From the NCBI GenBank assembly GCA_949299185.1, contig CASFZR010000010.1:1-42627 (forward strand): a DNA stretch of 42,627 bases. Reading direction: 5' to 3'. The notes under the pieces were generated by a model, which made no database searches, was not told the DNA's origin, and worked only from the letters and a program-made list of their open reading frames with translations. Position numbers and translations under genes: made by a program. Shown here in pieces: positions 1-7,714 of the stretch; position 1 is the stretch's first letter, and every line of letters starts with the position of its first letter. This DNA comes from an uncultured Spirochaetales bacterium (GTDB taxonomy: Bacteria; Spirochaetota; Spirochaetia; Sphaerochaetales; Sphaerochaetaceae).

Positions 1-312
1 GACAGGATGGATCTCTCCAGCACGGATGTGATGAACGTATACAGGGACAAGGACGGGGTCGAGAAGATATTCAATGACATAAAGAACGTCCAGGACTGCC
101 GGAGGCTTTCGGTGCATACAAGGCAGGCGATGGATGGGCGTGTGTTCGTTGTCTTCCTTGCCTCGATACTGATTGCTGAGATGAGGCAGAGGCTGAAGGG
201 CTGCAAGGACCGGGAGGAGCTGACGATTGATCTCGTGAGGAAGACCCTGGACAAGGTCTCGGTCTCATATGTGAGGAGAGACGGCAAAAGGAAGCATGTG
301 CAGCTGTATTAA
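1..312 (+). CDS. IS1634-type (DDE) transposase, C-terminal part, cut by window start
   Basis: The frame is open from base 1, so the gene starts outside the window. The visible protein has the C-terminal signature of IS1634/IS4-like transposases: YRDKDGVEKIFNDIKN, which carries the last acidic catalytic region, followed by RRLSVHT and the helix GRVFVVFLASILIAEMR. It would catalyse cut-and-paste movement of its element. After the TAA at 310-312 the same frame stays open for 24 sense codons to a TAG at 385-387. That stretch encodes a lysine-rich helix-like tail (LLKVKPADVEKILKEIL), which looks like the natural C-terminus of such transposases, so the TAA may be a premature stop. The element ends only about 30 bp from the trmD stop codon. 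The family call is from remembered motifs; terminal repeats were not identified. Confidence 0.7.
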   Translation, partial: DRMDLSSTDVMNVYRDKDGVEKIFNDIKNVQDCRRLSVHTRQAMDGRVFVVFLASILIAEMRQRLKGCKDREELTIDLVRKTLDKVSVSYVRRDGKRKHVQLY

Positions 313-418
313 ACGTTGCTTCTATCTTCGTTGTTGAAGGTCAAACCCGCTGATGTGGAGAAGATCTTGAAGGAAATCCTAGTTTAGAAATGGGAATACA
401 GGATCATAGCTATTGGAT

Positions 419-1687
419 TCATGTATGGCGATGGGCATCACTCTGCGCTATCACCTCATGCAGATTACGGAAATATCCAAGCTTCTCCTCATCTATGTCC
501 ATGCCTATCAATGGAATAAGCTCCTCCTTGCTTATCCCTGCCTCCTCTAAGGATGCGGTCAACGAGGCAAGGTCACGGTAGCGGTCTGCTTTCCCTGCCC
601 CCTGCAGATTCACGAAAGAGACTATCCCGTTGCCGTTCACCATGATATCGCATAGGGAAAGGGAGCCATGGGAGAAGACAAGGTCCTCATCTACCGCACA
701 TGCCTCAAGCTCCTTCAGCTTATCCCAGGCATCATATGGAAGCAATCTGCCCTTCAGCCTCCTTATAGTGCTGGCTATTCCCTCGTCGCATGGGCATGTG
801 GAGATATCAACGGACCAGAGCATCCTCAGCGCTGCGGCGGCCGTCTTCAGGATCTTGTTCCTCCCTGCCGTATCCAATGTCCTTCCCTTCGGCCTTGAAA
901 GCATCAGGAAAGGATCATCCTCATGGACTATCGAGGGAACGGGAAGCCTCTCGCCAAGCCACCTTATGATCGTAGCCTCATTGCAATAGTCCCTATGGAG
1001 CGAGTGATAGATGAAGTCCCTATCGAGGGAAAGGAGATCCGGACGGAGGCGTATCGTATCCTTCAGAGCCTCCCTCTCATTGAAGCGTGCTATGCGTTCC
1101 TTATGCCCCGAGAGAAGCACGTCGGGAACAGCCATGCCACAGAAGAGAGCTGGATGCGTGTACTGAGGATACTCCAATATGCCATCCTCGAAGCTCTCGA
1201 CGTCTGCAGAGCCATCCCTCAGCGTACCATCGAGAAGGCGTATCACGGCCTCCGCGGTGACCATCGCGGCACTCTCCCCGCCGGTGAGGATATAGTCCCC
1301 GATCGAGATCTCATCATCGATATATCTCCTGAAGCGCTCATCCACGCCCTCGTAATGCCCTGCAATGAGGATGATATGCTCCTCCTCTGACAGCTCATGC
1401 GCCATGGATTGCGTGAGCCGCCTTCCCTTCGGGCCCATAAGGATGCTCTTCGATGATGAGGTGCGGACATGAGCCAATGCGGCAGAGAGGGTATCCGCAC
1501 GTAAGAGAAGGCCGGGCCCACCTCCATAAGGAGAGTCATCGACGGCCCTGAAGCATCCGTCCGCGTACTCCCTGATATCCACGATCTCGATATCCACAAG
1601 GCCGTTCTCCATGGCCCTTCTGATCACAGGAAAGCCCAGGAAGCTATCGAATGAATGTGGGAAGATGGTGAGGAACGTTATTCTCAT
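419..1687 (-). CDS. trmD: tRNA (guanine-37-N1)-methyltransferase TrmD fused to a degenerate APH(3')-like kinase domain
   Basis: Residues 1 to about 225 are a full TrmD SPOUT methyltransferase, which makes m1G37 in tRNA and prevents +1 frameshifting. Visible motifs are GHYEGVDERF (110-119), SIGDYILTGGE (128-138) and ESFEDG with D168 at the expected catalytic Asp. Known TrmDs end near residue 240-260; this protein runs to 422. Residues about 232-415 match the C-lobe of aminoglycoside 3'-phosphotransferases: LPVPSIVHED, SVDISTCPCD, DLVFSHG, IMV, GKADRYRDLA. The N-lobe with the ATP lysine is absent. The catalytic Asp of HGD is Ser342, the Mg-binding Asn is Asp347 and the Asp of the FIDxG motif is Asn360, so kinase activity is unlikely. 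The usual rpsP-rimM-rplS neighbours are not adjacent. The frame is continuous, so the fusion is not an obvious assembly artefact. Confidence 0.93.
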   Translation of the reverse strand: MRITFLTIFPHSFDSFLGFPVIRRAMENGLVDIEIVDIREYADGCFRAVDDSPYGGGPGLLLRADTLSAALAHVRTSSSKSILMGPKGRRLTQSMAHELSEEEHIILIAGHYEGVDERFRRYIDDEISIGDYILTGGESAAMVTAEAVIRLLDGTLRDGSADVESFEDGILEYPQYTHPALFCGMAVPDVLLSGHKERIARFNEREALKDTIRLRPDLLSLDRDFIYHSLHRDYCNEATIIRWLGERLPVPSIVHEDDPFLMLSRPKGRTLDTAGRNKILKTAAAALRMLWSVDISTCPCDEGIASTIRRLKGRLLPYDAWDKLKELEACAVDEDLVFSHGSLSLCDIMVNGNGIVSFVNLQGAGKADRYRDLASLTASLEEAGISKEELIPLIGMDIDEEKLGYFRNLHEVIAQSDAHRHT

Positions 1688-1722
1688 GATCGGATTCTAC
1701 ATGAAATGACCACCATGAAAAT

Positions 1723-1759
1723 AGGCCTGCCCTGCCGGATCGGATGGCAGGACAGGCCT
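1723..1759 (-). terminator. Intrinsic terminator after the Nudix gene
   Basis: 14-base arms (1723-1736 and 1746-1759) pair with one mismatch around a 9-base loop. On the minus strand the stem is followed by ATTTTC. It lies between the Nudix stop and the trmD start and would separate the two transcripts. Confidence 0.75.
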
Positions 1760-1770
1760 CTGCTTCCTTA

Positions 1771-2223
1771 TCAGACGGCCTTCTTCAATCCCATTGAGAG
1801 AGCGAAGGCCTTGAGCTGGCTCCCTGCCAGCGTGTCGATATCATCGATCAGGTCTCCCAGCCGGAACCATCGCAGGTCTGAGTAGCACCTGCTCCTCTTC
1901 GGAGGGACCTTCGATGACAGCCTCAGGGAATATATCGAAAGCCCTACACCGCCTTCATCGACCTCCCAGAAGAGTCGGGCCCTGCCGCGGTTATCGAGTA
2001 TGCCCGTCTCCTCATATGCCACGCGCATCGCGGCATCCAGAAGCGAGGGGTCATCATCCTTTACCGTTCCCTCCGGTATTGACCAGTGGTATGCCGAGCC
2101 GAAGAGGTGTCCTACGGGCCTGCGCCCAAGGAGGACCCATACGTCACCGTCGGAATCGATGCTGTAGAAGAGGCACCCTGCCCCTCGATATGCGATACCG
2201 CCCAGTACATCCTTCAGTTCCAT
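1771..2223 (-). CDS. Nudix hydrolase
   Basis: A 150-residue protein of usual Nudix length that probably hydrolyses a nucleoside-diphosphate derivative; the substrate cannot be told. The Nudix box is visible at residues 52-74: G52, then A64-A65-M-R67 and E71-E72-T-G74. It departs from the consensus by one extra residue between the first acidic position and the Arg, and by Val68 in place of the Glu that normally follows the Arg. E71 and E72, the main metal ligands, are kept. The start is supported by AGGAGA just upstream. A strong terminator follows the gene. It lies downstream of uxuA on the same strand with 76 bp between, and no clear terminator was seen there, so it could be the last gene of the long operon or have its own promoter. 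Confidence 0.8.
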   Translation of the reverse strand: MELKDVLGGIAYRGAGCLFYSIDSDGDVWVLLGRRPVGHLFGSAYHWSIPEGTVKDDDPSLLDAAMRVAYEETGILDNRGRARLFWEVDEGGVGLSIYSLRLSSKVPPKRSRCYSDLRWFRLGDLIDDIDTLAGSQLKAFALSMGLKKAV

Positions 2224-2299
2224 AGCTTTCTCCTTCTACATCCTAAAGATAACGGATCGTATGAGGAGAAGGCTGTAGTTACTGTGTACTTGGCATGTA

Positions 2300-3343
2300 C
2301 TACCTTATCGTATCGAGGCAGGCACGGAGGTACCCTATCTGGAAGGCCATGCCCGAGAGCCATGGCTCCCTGCAGTCAAGGTACGGCGTGTGATCAGGCA
2401 CTATTGGACCATCGAATCCATGATCGGAGAGCGTCCTGATGATGGCAGGCACATCGATATCCCCATCATCGATGAGCGTCTCGGTATAGTGAGGAAGCTT
2501 ACCCCTGACATTCCTCAGATGCACGTATCCGATAGCCCCCTTATCAGCAAGGGAGGCGACCTCGCCCTCGAGGTCGGTGCATCCGGGCATCTCCTGCAGC
2601 GTGCCGATGCATAGCTCCGTCCTGTTGCTAGGGCTTGGAAGCATATCGACGAGGCGGTGGAATCCCGATGGAGTGTTCACCAGCCTGGCATTTCCCCTGA
2701 GCCTCTCAACGGGAGGATCATCCGGATGGGCAGCAAGCACGACGCCGCACTCCTCGGCAACAGGCACGATACGCTCCAGAAAGTAGCGTAGACGCTCCCA
2801 TAGCTCCTCGTTGGGAATCACGGGAACGGCAAATCCATCCTTCTCTATCTCCGTGTTCCACACCATGCCATCCGGGATAGGCATATCCACGATCGGGTCC
2901 GAGGCATCGAAGACCATCGTCTCAGCACCGCCTCGCGCCGCCCTCACCTTCCTGCGCCCATAGACTCCGGAGAGGCTGAAGTTATAGCCAAGATACCTCA
3001 CCCCCGCCCTTCCGAGGTTCCTCACGATGAGCTTCAGGTACTCGATCTGCTCATCCCTCTCAGGACCGGCAAGAAGCACGTCATACCAGTCAAAGGGATT
3101 GAGGTTCTCTATGCCGTATAGTTCCAGTCCGAATGACTCGATCCGCTTCTTAAGGGAGCTTATGGAGTCATAGGACCAGACAGGGTTATGGACGCTCATC
3201 GTCGTCAGCTCGTCGCTCTCCCCGCCCCACGTGGCGTTATATGTATTGAGATGACAGATAAGGCCATCGCAGCCTATCTCCTTGGAGAAGCGGAAATAAT
3301 CATCGGTAAGCTTCTCATATGAGAGATTGAGCGCAAGCCTCAT
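2300..3343 (-). CDS. uxuA: D-mannonate dehydratase
   Basis: This TIM-barrel enzyme converts D-mannonate to 2-keto-3-deoxy-D-gluconate (EC 4.2.1.8) in hexuronate breakdown. At 347 residues it is the short UxuA form known from streptococci. The metal site is readable: H206 in AAHPDDPP, C245 in ELCIGT, H275 in YVHLRNVRG and D317 in VPDHTP, matching the His/Cys/His/Asp Mn site of the family. The N-terminal half has the expected LSICGIENL-type strands (GLELYGIENLNPFDWYDVLLAG). The gene overlaps the upstream amidohydrolase by 4 bp and is the last clear member of the operon. No KDG kinase or KDPG aldolase follows in the window, so the product must be processed by enzymes encoded elsewhere. Confidence 0.9.
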   Translation of the reverse strand: MRLALNLSYEKLTDDYFRFSKEIGCDGLICHLNTYNATWGGESDELTTMSVHNPVWSYDSISSLKKRIESFGLELYGIENLNPFDWYDVLLAGPERDEQIEYLKLIVRNLGRAGVRYLGYNFSLSGVYGRRKVRAARGGAETMVFDASDPIVDMPIPDGMVWNTEIEKDGFAVPVIPNEELWERLRYFLERIVPVAEECGVVLAAHPDDPPVERLRGNARLVNTPSGFHRLVDMLPSPSNRTELCIGTLQEMPGCTDLEGEVASLADKGAIGYVHLRNVRGKLPHYTETLIDDGDIDVPAIIRTLSDHGFDGPIVPDHTPYLDCREPWLSGMAFQIGYLRACLDTIR

Positions 3344-4575
3344 GAGTCACCGCCTATCACGGAAGGGGCTATCCAGTAGTCGGCTGGGGCCTCCCTCCAG
3401 TCCACCGCGGCCCTGGCGTTGCGATCGAACACGATCTGGCCATCACGGATCGTCATCTCGCATCCGAAGCGGTAGTGCCCGCGCATCGACGCCCTTCCGC
3501 CATCCTCGAAGCCATAATCGCCCTCGCTGAGCGACAGCACGGCAACATCGGCAGCGGAGCCTACGGAGAGCGTGCCAAGCTCACGGTGGCCTATCACAGC
3601 GGCAGGATTGACCGTGGCTGCGGCTATCACATCATGGAGCGGCATCCCCGCACAGAGCAGCTTAGACATCACGTTCAGCATATCCTGCACAGGGGCAAGG
3701 ACATTCGCCGAGTATATATCGGTGGAGATCGTGTCAGGCATGAAGCCATCCTCAAGCGAGGGGATGCACTTGCGGAACCAGAAGGAACGCCTGCCATGCC
3801 CCAGGTCGAAGCGTATACCGCGCTTCCGCGCCTCGAACATGTAGTCCATCACATGGCCGTCCTCCGTGAGGAAGTCGAACTGCTGGGCATACACATGCGT
3901 GTGGATATCCCCAGGACGGAGATGATGCTCTATGAAGTCACGGTAGGTACGCTCCCTGCCGTTGGGCTGCATATCGACCATGACAGGAAGAGCTGCCTTC
4001 TCTCCCGCCTCGACGGTCCTGTCGATGCTCAGCCATGGCGTATGGGCAGCATCGAAGGGGATGCCTACGCGGTAGTGCGCGGATTTGAAGCCGACGACCA
4101 CGCTCCCATACTCCCGGGCCATCGACACGGCATCGTCAACGAGCATCTCCTCCCCTTCCTGCTCCGAGGCCATCCGCACCATGCCTCCCCGCGCGATATT
4201 GAGGAACGCGAAGAGACGCACCTTCGATGTAAGGATCGTATCCTCATAGAATGAGGGGAAGTCATCGATGCCGCAGGTACCCGCATCAACGGCGGTTGTC
4301 ACGCCCGAACGGAGGCAGAAGGCCTCGCCATCGAACGCGGGAAGCGCGTCAGGACGCCTCGGATACACAGGATAGCTATGCGTATGCATGTCTATCAGTC
4401 CGGGAAGCACCAGGAGCCCCGTGCAGTCTATATCGATCTTCCCCTTATCAGGAAGGGATGGGCCGGCATATGCCACCAGCCCATCGCTTATCCCAACGTC
4501 TCCGATCATATCAAGAGAGGAAGAGGCATCGATGATGCGCCCTCCCCTCAGCACGATATCATAGCCAGGCATCAC
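3340..4575 (-). CDS. Amidohydrolase / deacetylase-family metallohydrolase (EF_0837-like)
   Basis: A cytoplasmic TIM-barrel amidohydrolase of 411 residues with a complete binuclear site: H64-x-H66 in GLIDMHTHS, probable carboxylated K164 in VGFKSAH, H225 or H227 in DIHTHVY, H260 in DLGHGRR and D286 in STDIYS. Sequence flow resembles the EF_0837/Atu3266 subgroup. Members of that subgroup hydrolyse acyl or ester groups on small hydroxy or amino acids and often sit next to a SelA-like PLP enzyme. Here that PLP enzyme is three genes upstream. The gene overlaps both neighbours by 4 bp (RidA upstream, uxuA downstream), so it is translationally coupled. A second Met directly follows the first; the start could be either. 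The true substrate is unknown; an N-acyl or lactam form of the imported sugar acid is an inference. Confidence 0.85.
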   Translation of the reverse strand: MMPGYDIVLRGGRIIDASSSLDMIGDVGISDGLVAYAGPSLPDKGKIDIDCTGLLVLPGLIDMHTHSYPVYPRRPDALPAFDGEAFCLRSGVTTAVDAGTCGIDDFPSFYEDTILTSKVRLFAFLNIARGGMVRMASEQEGEEMLVDDAVSMAREYGSVVVGFKSAHYRVGIPFDAAHTPWLSIDRTVEAGEKAALPVMVDMQPNGRERTYRDFIEHHLRPGDIHTHVYAQQFDFLTEDGHVMDYMFEARKRGIRFDLGHGRRSFWFRKCIPSLEDGFMPDTISTDIYSANVLAPVQDMLNVMSKLLCAGMPLHDVIAAATVNPAAVIGHRELGTLSVGSAADVAVLSLSEGDYGFEDGGRASMRGHYRFGCEMTIRDGQIVFDRNARAAVDWREAPADYWIAPSVIGGDS

Positions 4576-5015
4576 CGTATCCTTACGATCACCTCGAACT
4601 CGCAGGGGATATTCCCGTTCGGCAGGTTATGGGTTCCCATCGCCGTGCGTGCATGATACCCCCTCTCCTCGAAGACCTCCATGATGAAATCGGAGAATCC
4701 ATCCATCACGCGGTCGATCTCGCAAAAGCCCTCGCCGCAGTTGACGAGCGCGAAGACCCTCACGAAGCTCTCGACGCGATCGAGCGATCCGAGGTAGTCC
4801 TTCAGGGCGCCGGTGATGATCCTCGCGCACTCGCGTGCCGCCTCATAGCCTGTCTCAACGCTCAGGTCCGTCCCGATCCTCCCCTGATAGAGTGCCTTTC
4901 CCGTAAGCTGGTCCTCAGGACCATGTCCGCCTACATATAGAAGGTCGCCCACGCGGCGGAGGACTACATTGCCGCGCTTAGCGGCGAACCTGTCCTCTCT
5001 TTCCCAATCCTTCAT
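4572..5015 (-). CDS. RidA/YjgF-family protein (first of a pair)
   Basis: A 147-residue member of the YjgF/YER057c/UK114 family, trimeric proteins of which several hydrolyse reactive enamine/imine intermediates released by PLP enzymes. Family features visible are LLYVGGHGPED, GTDLSVETGYEAARECA, LGSLDRVESFVRVFALVN and HARTAMGTHNLP followed by EFEVIVRI. The Arg in HARTAMG corresponds to the Arg that binds the substrate carboxylate in active RidA. A good ribosome site (GGAGG) lies before the ATG. It follows the second RidA gene by 9 bp and overlaps the amidohydrolase by 4 bp. Adjacent to a SelA/DgaE-like lyase, it probably clears the imine product of that enzyme. Confidence 0.88.
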   Translation of the reverse strand: MKDWEREDRFAAKRGNVVLRRVGDLLYVGGHGPEDQLTGKALYQGRIGTDLSVETGYEAARECARIITGALKDYLGSLDRVESFVRVFALVNCGEGFCEIDRVMDGFSDFIMEVFEERGYHARTAMGTHNLPNGNIPCEFEVIVRIR

Positions 5016-5024
5016 GGCTCCTCC

Positions 5025-5492
5025 TCAGTCCCTGATCTTGATTATCGCATCGACGATGACAGGGGCATCATCATTGAGGGCGTAGGCGCCCATGGCCGAC
5101 CTGGCGTGCTGTCCGCGTACTCCGAAGACCTCGACCATGAGATCCGAGAATCCGTTTACGACAGCAGGCTGCGAGGAGAAGTCAGCGGCGCTATTCACGA
5201 GGCCCAGCACCTTGACGAAGCACTCCACGCGGTCAAGCGATCCGATGTAGTCCTTTATCGTGCGGAGCATGTTGAGGCCGCACTGGCGGGCGGCGGCATA
5301 GCCCTCTTCCTGGGTGAGATTGCCTCCGACCTTGCCCTTATAGAGAAGCTCTCCGCTCTCTGTGTACGGAAGATGCCCCGATACATAGAGCATATCGCCA
5401 TCAAGCACTGCCGCTACGGCACCCTTTCCCTTCCTGTTCCTCACGGGAAGCTCGATGCCAAGCACCTCGAGCCTCTTCTCCACATCGCTCAT
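5025..5492 (-). CDS. RidA/YjgF-family protein (second of a pair)
   Basis: A 155-residue paralogue of the neighbouring RidA protein, of the long YjgF-like type. Shared blocks are MLYVSGHLPYTESGE, GGNLTQEEGYAAARQCGLN, LGSLDRVECFVKVLGLVNSA, NGFSDLMVEVFG and HARSAMGAYAL. The binding-site Arg (HARSAMG) is kept, but the last strand reads VIVDAII where active RidA usually has a Glu-containing (E/V)EIEAI strand, so its activity may differ from the first copy. It overlaps the PLP lyase gene by 4 bp (ATGA), which ties its translation to that enzyme. The two copies may form mixed trimers or act on different intermediates; this is inference. Confidence 0.88.
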   Translation of the reverse strand: MSDVEKRLEVLGIELPVRNRKGKGAVAAVLDGDMLYVSGHLPYTESGELLYKGKVGGNLTQEEGYAAARQCGLNMLRTIKDYIGSLDRVECFVKVLGLVNSAADFSSQPAVVNGFSDLMVEVFGVRGQHARSAMGAYALNDDAPVIVDAIIKIRD

Positions 5493-6583
5493 CTTCTTTC
5501 CTCCTTGAAGGCGCAGAGGAGAGCCGAGACCGTATCAGCCTCATCATCGCTCATGTTCTGCGCGCTTATGATGGCAGAGCTGCCATCTATTCCTATGAAT
5601 ACGTGATTATCCTTCATGTAATCCCTGAGGGCCACGGCTTCCTCAGGGGACGAGAGCGCGAGGGAAAGCCTCGGATAGCTCTGTCCGACGGAGCCATGCG
5701 GTATGACCTCCGCCTGATACGTGCCCTCGACGCGTTCCACCATCCGCCCTATACGCTTCTCTATCGCCTTGTAGTAGCCTTCGGTCGACTGGCTGACGAA
5801 CTCCTCCACCGCCACGCGAAGGGCAATGGCCGCCTCTCGGGAGACCTTCGCCGAACGGCATATGCCATGGGCCGGCTCTCCGAAGCGCCTGCAGTCCTCG
5901 ATATACTCCTTCCGTCCGACGATGAGCCCGCTCGACTGGGGACCTGATAGCGTCTTGCCGCCGGAGAATATGACGAGGTCGGCGCCCTCCTGGGTGAAGC
6001 GCCAGAGGTTCTCGACAGGCGGCAGGTAGGCCGCGGCATCTACTGCCACGGGAATACCATGGCTATGGGCGATCTCAGCGGTGCGCCTGAGCGTGATGCT
6101 CGCCTTGTCATAGGAACGATTGGGGAAGAGGAAGACGCCGGCCGTCCTCTCGCCTATCGCGCCCTCAAGCTCCCACTCCGGCGTCTCATCGACATCACCT
6201 ATCAGCCTGACGCGGCCGCCGGCGGCCTCGATCGACTTGAAGTAGCAGTTCATGTTCGAATGGAAGACGATGAACTCATCTGCCCTGCCATCGGTATGGG
6301 GCAGGCGCCGGTACGCATACTCCGAGCCCTTCGCCATCATCACTGCCGCCGCAAGCTGCACCCCCGCCGCGGCACCACCGCAGATGAAGGCATCCTCATT
6401 ATGGGTAAGCTCCGCGATCTGCCTGTCGAGCGTGCACTGCATCGCGTCGAAGTCGACGAAGGTGGACGCCGCCTGCAGAGCCGCCTCAAGCACAGATGAC
6501 CCCATACGGCTTCCGCCGTACAGGGTTATCGTATCATGGGCATTTATGTATCTCTCGATACCGAATCTCTTTAGGTAGTCCAT
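5489..6583 (-). CDS. SelA/DgaE-like PLP-dependent lyase
   Basis: A 364-residue fold-type I PLP enzyme. The cofactor Lys is K210 in IFSGGKTLSGPQSSG, and D182 in VAVDAAAYLP should contact the pyridine nitrogen. Overall order (GGSRMG, ICGGAAAGVQLAAA, FPNRSYDKASITLR) fits the selenocysteine-synthase-related group that includes D-glucosaminate-6-phosphate ammonia-lyase DgaE and EF_0838. These enzymes remove ammonia or water from amino sugar acids and leave an enamine/imine. It is not a genuine SelA: the protein is too short and no selenium genes are nearby. Its start overlaps the Gfo/Idh stop by one base (TGATG) and its stop overlaps the RidA start by 4 bp. Together with two RidA proteins it probably forms a deamination step. 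Confidence 0.82.
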   Translation of the reverse strand: MDYLKRFGIERYINAHDTITLYGGSRMGSSVLEAALQAASTFVDFDAMQCTLDRQIAELTHNEDAFICGGAAAGVQLAAAVMMAKGSEYAYRRLPHTDGRADEFIVFHSNMNCYFKSIEAAGGRVRLIGDVDETPEWELEGAIGERTAGVFLFPNRSYDKASITLRRTAEIAHSHGIPVAVDAAAYLPPVENLWRFTQEGADLVIFSGGKTLSGPQSSGLIVGRKEYIEDCRRFGEPAHGICRSAKVSREAAIALRVAVEEFVSQSTEGYYKAIEKRIGRMVERVEGTYQAEVIPHGSVGQSYPRLSLALSSPEEAVALRDYMKDNHVFIGIDGSSAIISAQNMSDDEADTVSALLCAFKEERR

Positions 6584-7713
6584 CAGAAGAAGAGGCCCGC
6601 CTCCTCGGTCGCACCGTGGTAGCCCTCATCGAGGAAGCCACGGGGTATCGGATCAGGACGCGTGAACGTAGACTTCATCTCATGATAAGCATGGGTTCTG
6701 GAGCTTTCCTCTACACCGTAGATCAGCTCAAGCACGTGGTAGGCCATCTCCTTGCTCGTGCGCGGACGGCGGCCATGATCGAGCGCCCATAGCGCCTCAG
6801 AGACCCCGAGTCCCCTCGAGTTCCCGCTATACGCATGGGTCGGAGGGAAGACGATAGGCTCAGTCTGTCCCTTCAGTTGCAGCCTCACCTCTCCTCCGAA
6901 CTTGTTTGGATCGGGAAGATAGAGTATCCCCTCGGTGCCGTAGATCGTCAGATACGGCATCTCATCCTGCGTGGAATCGGCATTGAGGTGAAGCGACCCG
7001 AAAGCGCCTGAGGAGAAGCGGAACGACGCTGAGACGAGGTTATCGCTCTCGATGGTGTAGCCGGTACCGAAGCCCGGGCGCGTGACGAGGGAGTGGATCC
7101 TCTCCGGCCTGCTCACCTCGGAGTAGCCGCAGCATGACGCCACGGGTCCCATGATGCTCAGCATCTCCGTAAGGTAATATACGCCGACGTCCGGTCCTAT
7201 CCCTCCGTTCTTCTTGCCGGTATAGGGGTACTTATCGGCCATCAGGCCGCCATCGCGGTTAAGCACCGCCACCGCGCTCGTCGGAGTTCCTATAAGACCG
7301 GAATCGACGATGAAGCGTCCCGTCTGGCAGGCAGAGCCAAGGAACGTGTCAGGAGCGGAGCAGAGCGCGAGGCCCTTCTCATCCGCGATACGCGACAGCT
7401 CATCAGCCTCAGCCATGCTCACGGCAAATGGCTTCTCGGTATAGACGTTCTTGCCACCCTCTAGCAGTTCCTTGATCACCGGATAATGGGCGTTAGGTGT
7501 GGTGAGATTGACCACCATCCTGATCGAGCCATCGGCGATGATCTCCTTGGTTGTCATCACCTTCACACCGTACTTCGCCGCCTTCTCCTCAGCCTTCGCA
7601 GTATCGAGATCCGCGCAGGCCACGACCTCGGCGTTGGAGAACTTCGTGGAGAGGTTCTGGAAGTAGATATCGCTGATCACGCCGCAACCGACTATGGCAA
7701 CCTTCGACTTCAT
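6583..7713 (-). CDS. Gfo/Idh/MocA-family NAD(P)-dependent oxidoreductase
   Basis: A 376-residue cytoplasmic sugar or sugar-acid dehydrogenase. The N-terminal Rossmann fold is visible as KVAIVGCGVISD followed by an acidic residue at the end of strand 2 (VACADLD), favouring NAD(H). The family motif GKNVYTEKPFA carries the catalytic Lys of EKP. The C-terminal alpha/beta domain contains GGIGPDVGVYYLTEML, where the usual D-x-G-x-H ligand position is DVGVYY, so the catalytic His is replaced by Tyr. It would oxidise a hydroxyl of the released sugar or reduce a keto intermediate. Only one base separates its start from the GH1 stop. The substrate is unknown. Confidence 0.88.
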   Translation of the reverse strand: MKSKVAIVGCGVISDIYFQNLSTKFSNAEVVACADLDTAKAEEKAAKYGVKVMTTKEIIADGSIRMVVNLTTPNAHYPVIKELLEGGKNVYTEKPFAVSMAEADELSRIADEKGLALCSAPDTFLGSACQTGRFIVDSGLIGTPTSAVAVLNRDGGLMADKYPYTGKKNGGIGPDVGVYYLTEMLSIMGPVASCCGYSEVSRPERIHSLVTRPGFGTGYTIESDNLVSASFRFSSGAFGSLHLNADSTQDEMPYLTIYGTEGILYLPDPNKFGGEVRLQLKGQTEPIVFPPTHAYSGNSRGLGVSEALWALDHGRRPRTSKEMAYHVLELIYGVEESSRTHAYHEMKSTFTRPDPIPRGFLDEGYHGATEEAGLFF

Positions 7714-7714
7714 A

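Noticed and set aside
419..1050. A possible aminoglycoside resistance gene overlapping trmD
   Set aside because: The APH-like sequence is in the same frame as TrmD, lacks the N-lobe and has lost its catalytic residues, so it is not a resistance enzyme.
5489..6583. Selenocysteine synthase SelA
   Set aside because: Too short for SelA, no selB, selD or tRNA-Sec nearby, and the context fits the DgaE-like lyase group.
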